Source: Saprospiraceae bacterium (GTDB taxonomy: Bacteria > Bacteroidota > Bacteroidia > Chitinophagales > Saprospiraceae). From it: DNA of 64,000 nucleotides. The stretch spans positions 1-64,000 of the forward strand of contig JANQPA010000120.1 of assembly GCA_028285545.1 (NCBI GenBank), in the 5' to 3' direction. The position numbers and the translations under genes are program-made. The notes under the pieces were generated by a model. The model had not been told where the DNA came from. It ran no database searches and worked only from the letters and a program-made list of their open reading frames with translations. This document shows positions 63,368-64,000 of this stretch, piece after piece; within the stretch, counting starts at the first letter, position 1; each line of letters starts with the position of its first letter.

Positions 63368-64000
63368 ATACTCTACAATTTCTGCTTCCCAGATAGCCGG
63401 TACCTCAAGACCATTGGTCATCCTTTCTAGTACCTTGTTAGGAACCATGAATTCTCTCTGGCTATTTTGGAGGACCAATTGATTATAGGGAACTTCCAGG
63501 TAGACAATTTTGCATCGAGCTCCATAAGTATGAAAAAGCTGAATCAATTTAGACCTTCTCAACCGAAGAATATTGGTAGCATTCCAAACGAATGGTTGTC
63601 GGGCTCTTAAATGTTCTTTAGCTTTCTCCTGGGCTATTTGGATGATTTTTCCTTTGCCCTTTTTGTCTGTTGGAGAAATTCCATTTTTCCTCCTCAGATC
63701 ATCCAGGGAGACTATTGGCCAATCTTTCAAATGCTTTTTGATAAAGGTATCTTTACCTGTACCAGGAAGTGCACAAAGCAACAGAACCTCAAAACTTTCC
63801 GGGACAAAGGCCTCGTACTCCGGATATAGATCTTGCTTTTGAAAATAAAGGAACCTGGATAAGTCATTTTTAAAAATCCTTGGACTATTCAAGCATTTAT
63901 TTTCCAATGCAAATTCTCGAAAGAGCTCTACCCGATACAAAAGATCGGGTTGATCTGGGCAGATTCGGCCTAATACATCTGCCTTTGCCAAAATGGTTAA
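63353..64000 (-). CDS. P-loop polynucleotide kinase-like protein, N-terminus outside the window
   Basis: At least 216 codons; the frame continues past the TTG at 63991 to the right edge without a stop, so the gene is truncated. The P-loop is LLLCALPGTGKDTFIKK; Walker-B-like SLDDLRRKNGI follows, then WNATNILRLRRSKLIQLFHT and EVPYNQLVLQNSQRE, which resembles the lid and Arg region of the T4 polynucleotide kinase/PNKP group. The visible start (LAKADVLGRICPDQPDLLY) reads like the end of a preceding domain, possibly an HD domain, that lies outside. RNA or DNA end repair is a likely role (inference). Confidence 0.7.
   Translation of the reverse strand, partial: LTILAKADVLGRICPDQPDLLYRVELFREFALENKCLNSPRIFKNDLSRFLYFQKQDLYPEYEAFVPESFEVLLLCALPGTGKDTFIKKHLKDWPIVSLDDLRRKNGISPTDKKGKGKIIQIAQEKAKEHLRARQPFVWNATNILRLRRSKLIQLFHTYGARCKIVYLEVPYNQLVLQNSQREFMVPNKVLERMTNGLEVPAIWEAEIVEYKVKS

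Overview
The window looks like a piece of chromosome from a marine or aquatic Bacteroidota, most probably of the Saprospiria type (inference). The support is: AT-rich DNA; many Sec signal peptides and lipoproteins; one protein with a C-terminal T9SS-type sorting domain; three LytTR regulators; a BlaI/M56 pair; a SufS/SufU pair; FtsX-type permeases carrying a MacB-like periplasmic domain; and TAnnTTTG-type promoter elements. I see no rRNA, tRNA, CRISPR array, insertion sequence or prophage.

Layout. 1-9.6 kb (minus strand): an edge fragment, a secreted GH2 beta-galactosidase, a secreted alpha/beta hydrolase translationally coupled to a fatty-acid desaturase, and a tight three-gene flavoenzyme operon (FMO-like, FMN alpha-hydroxy-acid oxidase, FAD reductase-like). 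9.6-16.1 kb: molybdenum cofactor and sulfur-transfer genes, with moeA, sufS-sufU, xdhC, a MoaD/ThiS-like sulfur carrier, an Asp-box beta-propeller, and a decayed second XdhC-like gene that I reconstruct from three reading frames. 16.1-20.0 kb: a sarcosine-oxidase-like flavoenzyme, an NTF2-fold secreted protein and a LytS/LytTR two-component pair. 20.1-26.3 kb: peroxiredoxin-like protein, ADP-ribosylglycohydrolase, secreted proteins and lipoproteins of unknown role, a Tiki/ChaN-like protein apparently starting at ATT, and an NHL propeller. 26.4-29.6 kb: AraC regulator, glutaredoxin-thioredoxin reductase fusion and AhpD-like protein, the last two carrying the same operator-like box at the same distance from the promoter. 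29.7-38.4 kb: intradiol dioxygenase, ABC permease, a sulfatase/esterase/PhyH operon, a Kelch-like protein and another esterase. 38.6-50 kb: a cyclase-ATPase-TPR signalling protein, cold-shock protein, small envelope proteins, amine oxidase, repeat propeller, membrane LytTR, trypsin-like protease, amidohydrolase and PfkB kinase. 50-64 kb: BtpA-like protein, DsrE, M23 peptidase with sorting domain, TRIC channel, fdhD, BlaI-M56, M24 peptidase, YCF48-like propeller, TruC-like pseudouridine synthase, membrane LytTR with a membrane protein, and an edge-truncated P-loop kinase.

How genes work together. moeA, xdhC, the sulfur carrier and distant fdhD all serve molybdoenzymes, with SufS/SufU as a plausible sulfur source; no molybdoenzyme subunit lies in the window. 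AraC, Grx-TrxR and AhpD look like a small thiol or peroxide regulon.

Non-coding features are unusually rich. There are two exactly 42-bp spacerless perfect palindromes, a 21-bp hairpin with self-complementary arms, several bidirectional terminators running into the ends of convergent genes (one gives two unrelated proteins the same C-terminal residues), and several sequence families of intergenic hairpins whose arms are made of degenerate tandem short words. All calls come from reading the sequence; no database search was run.
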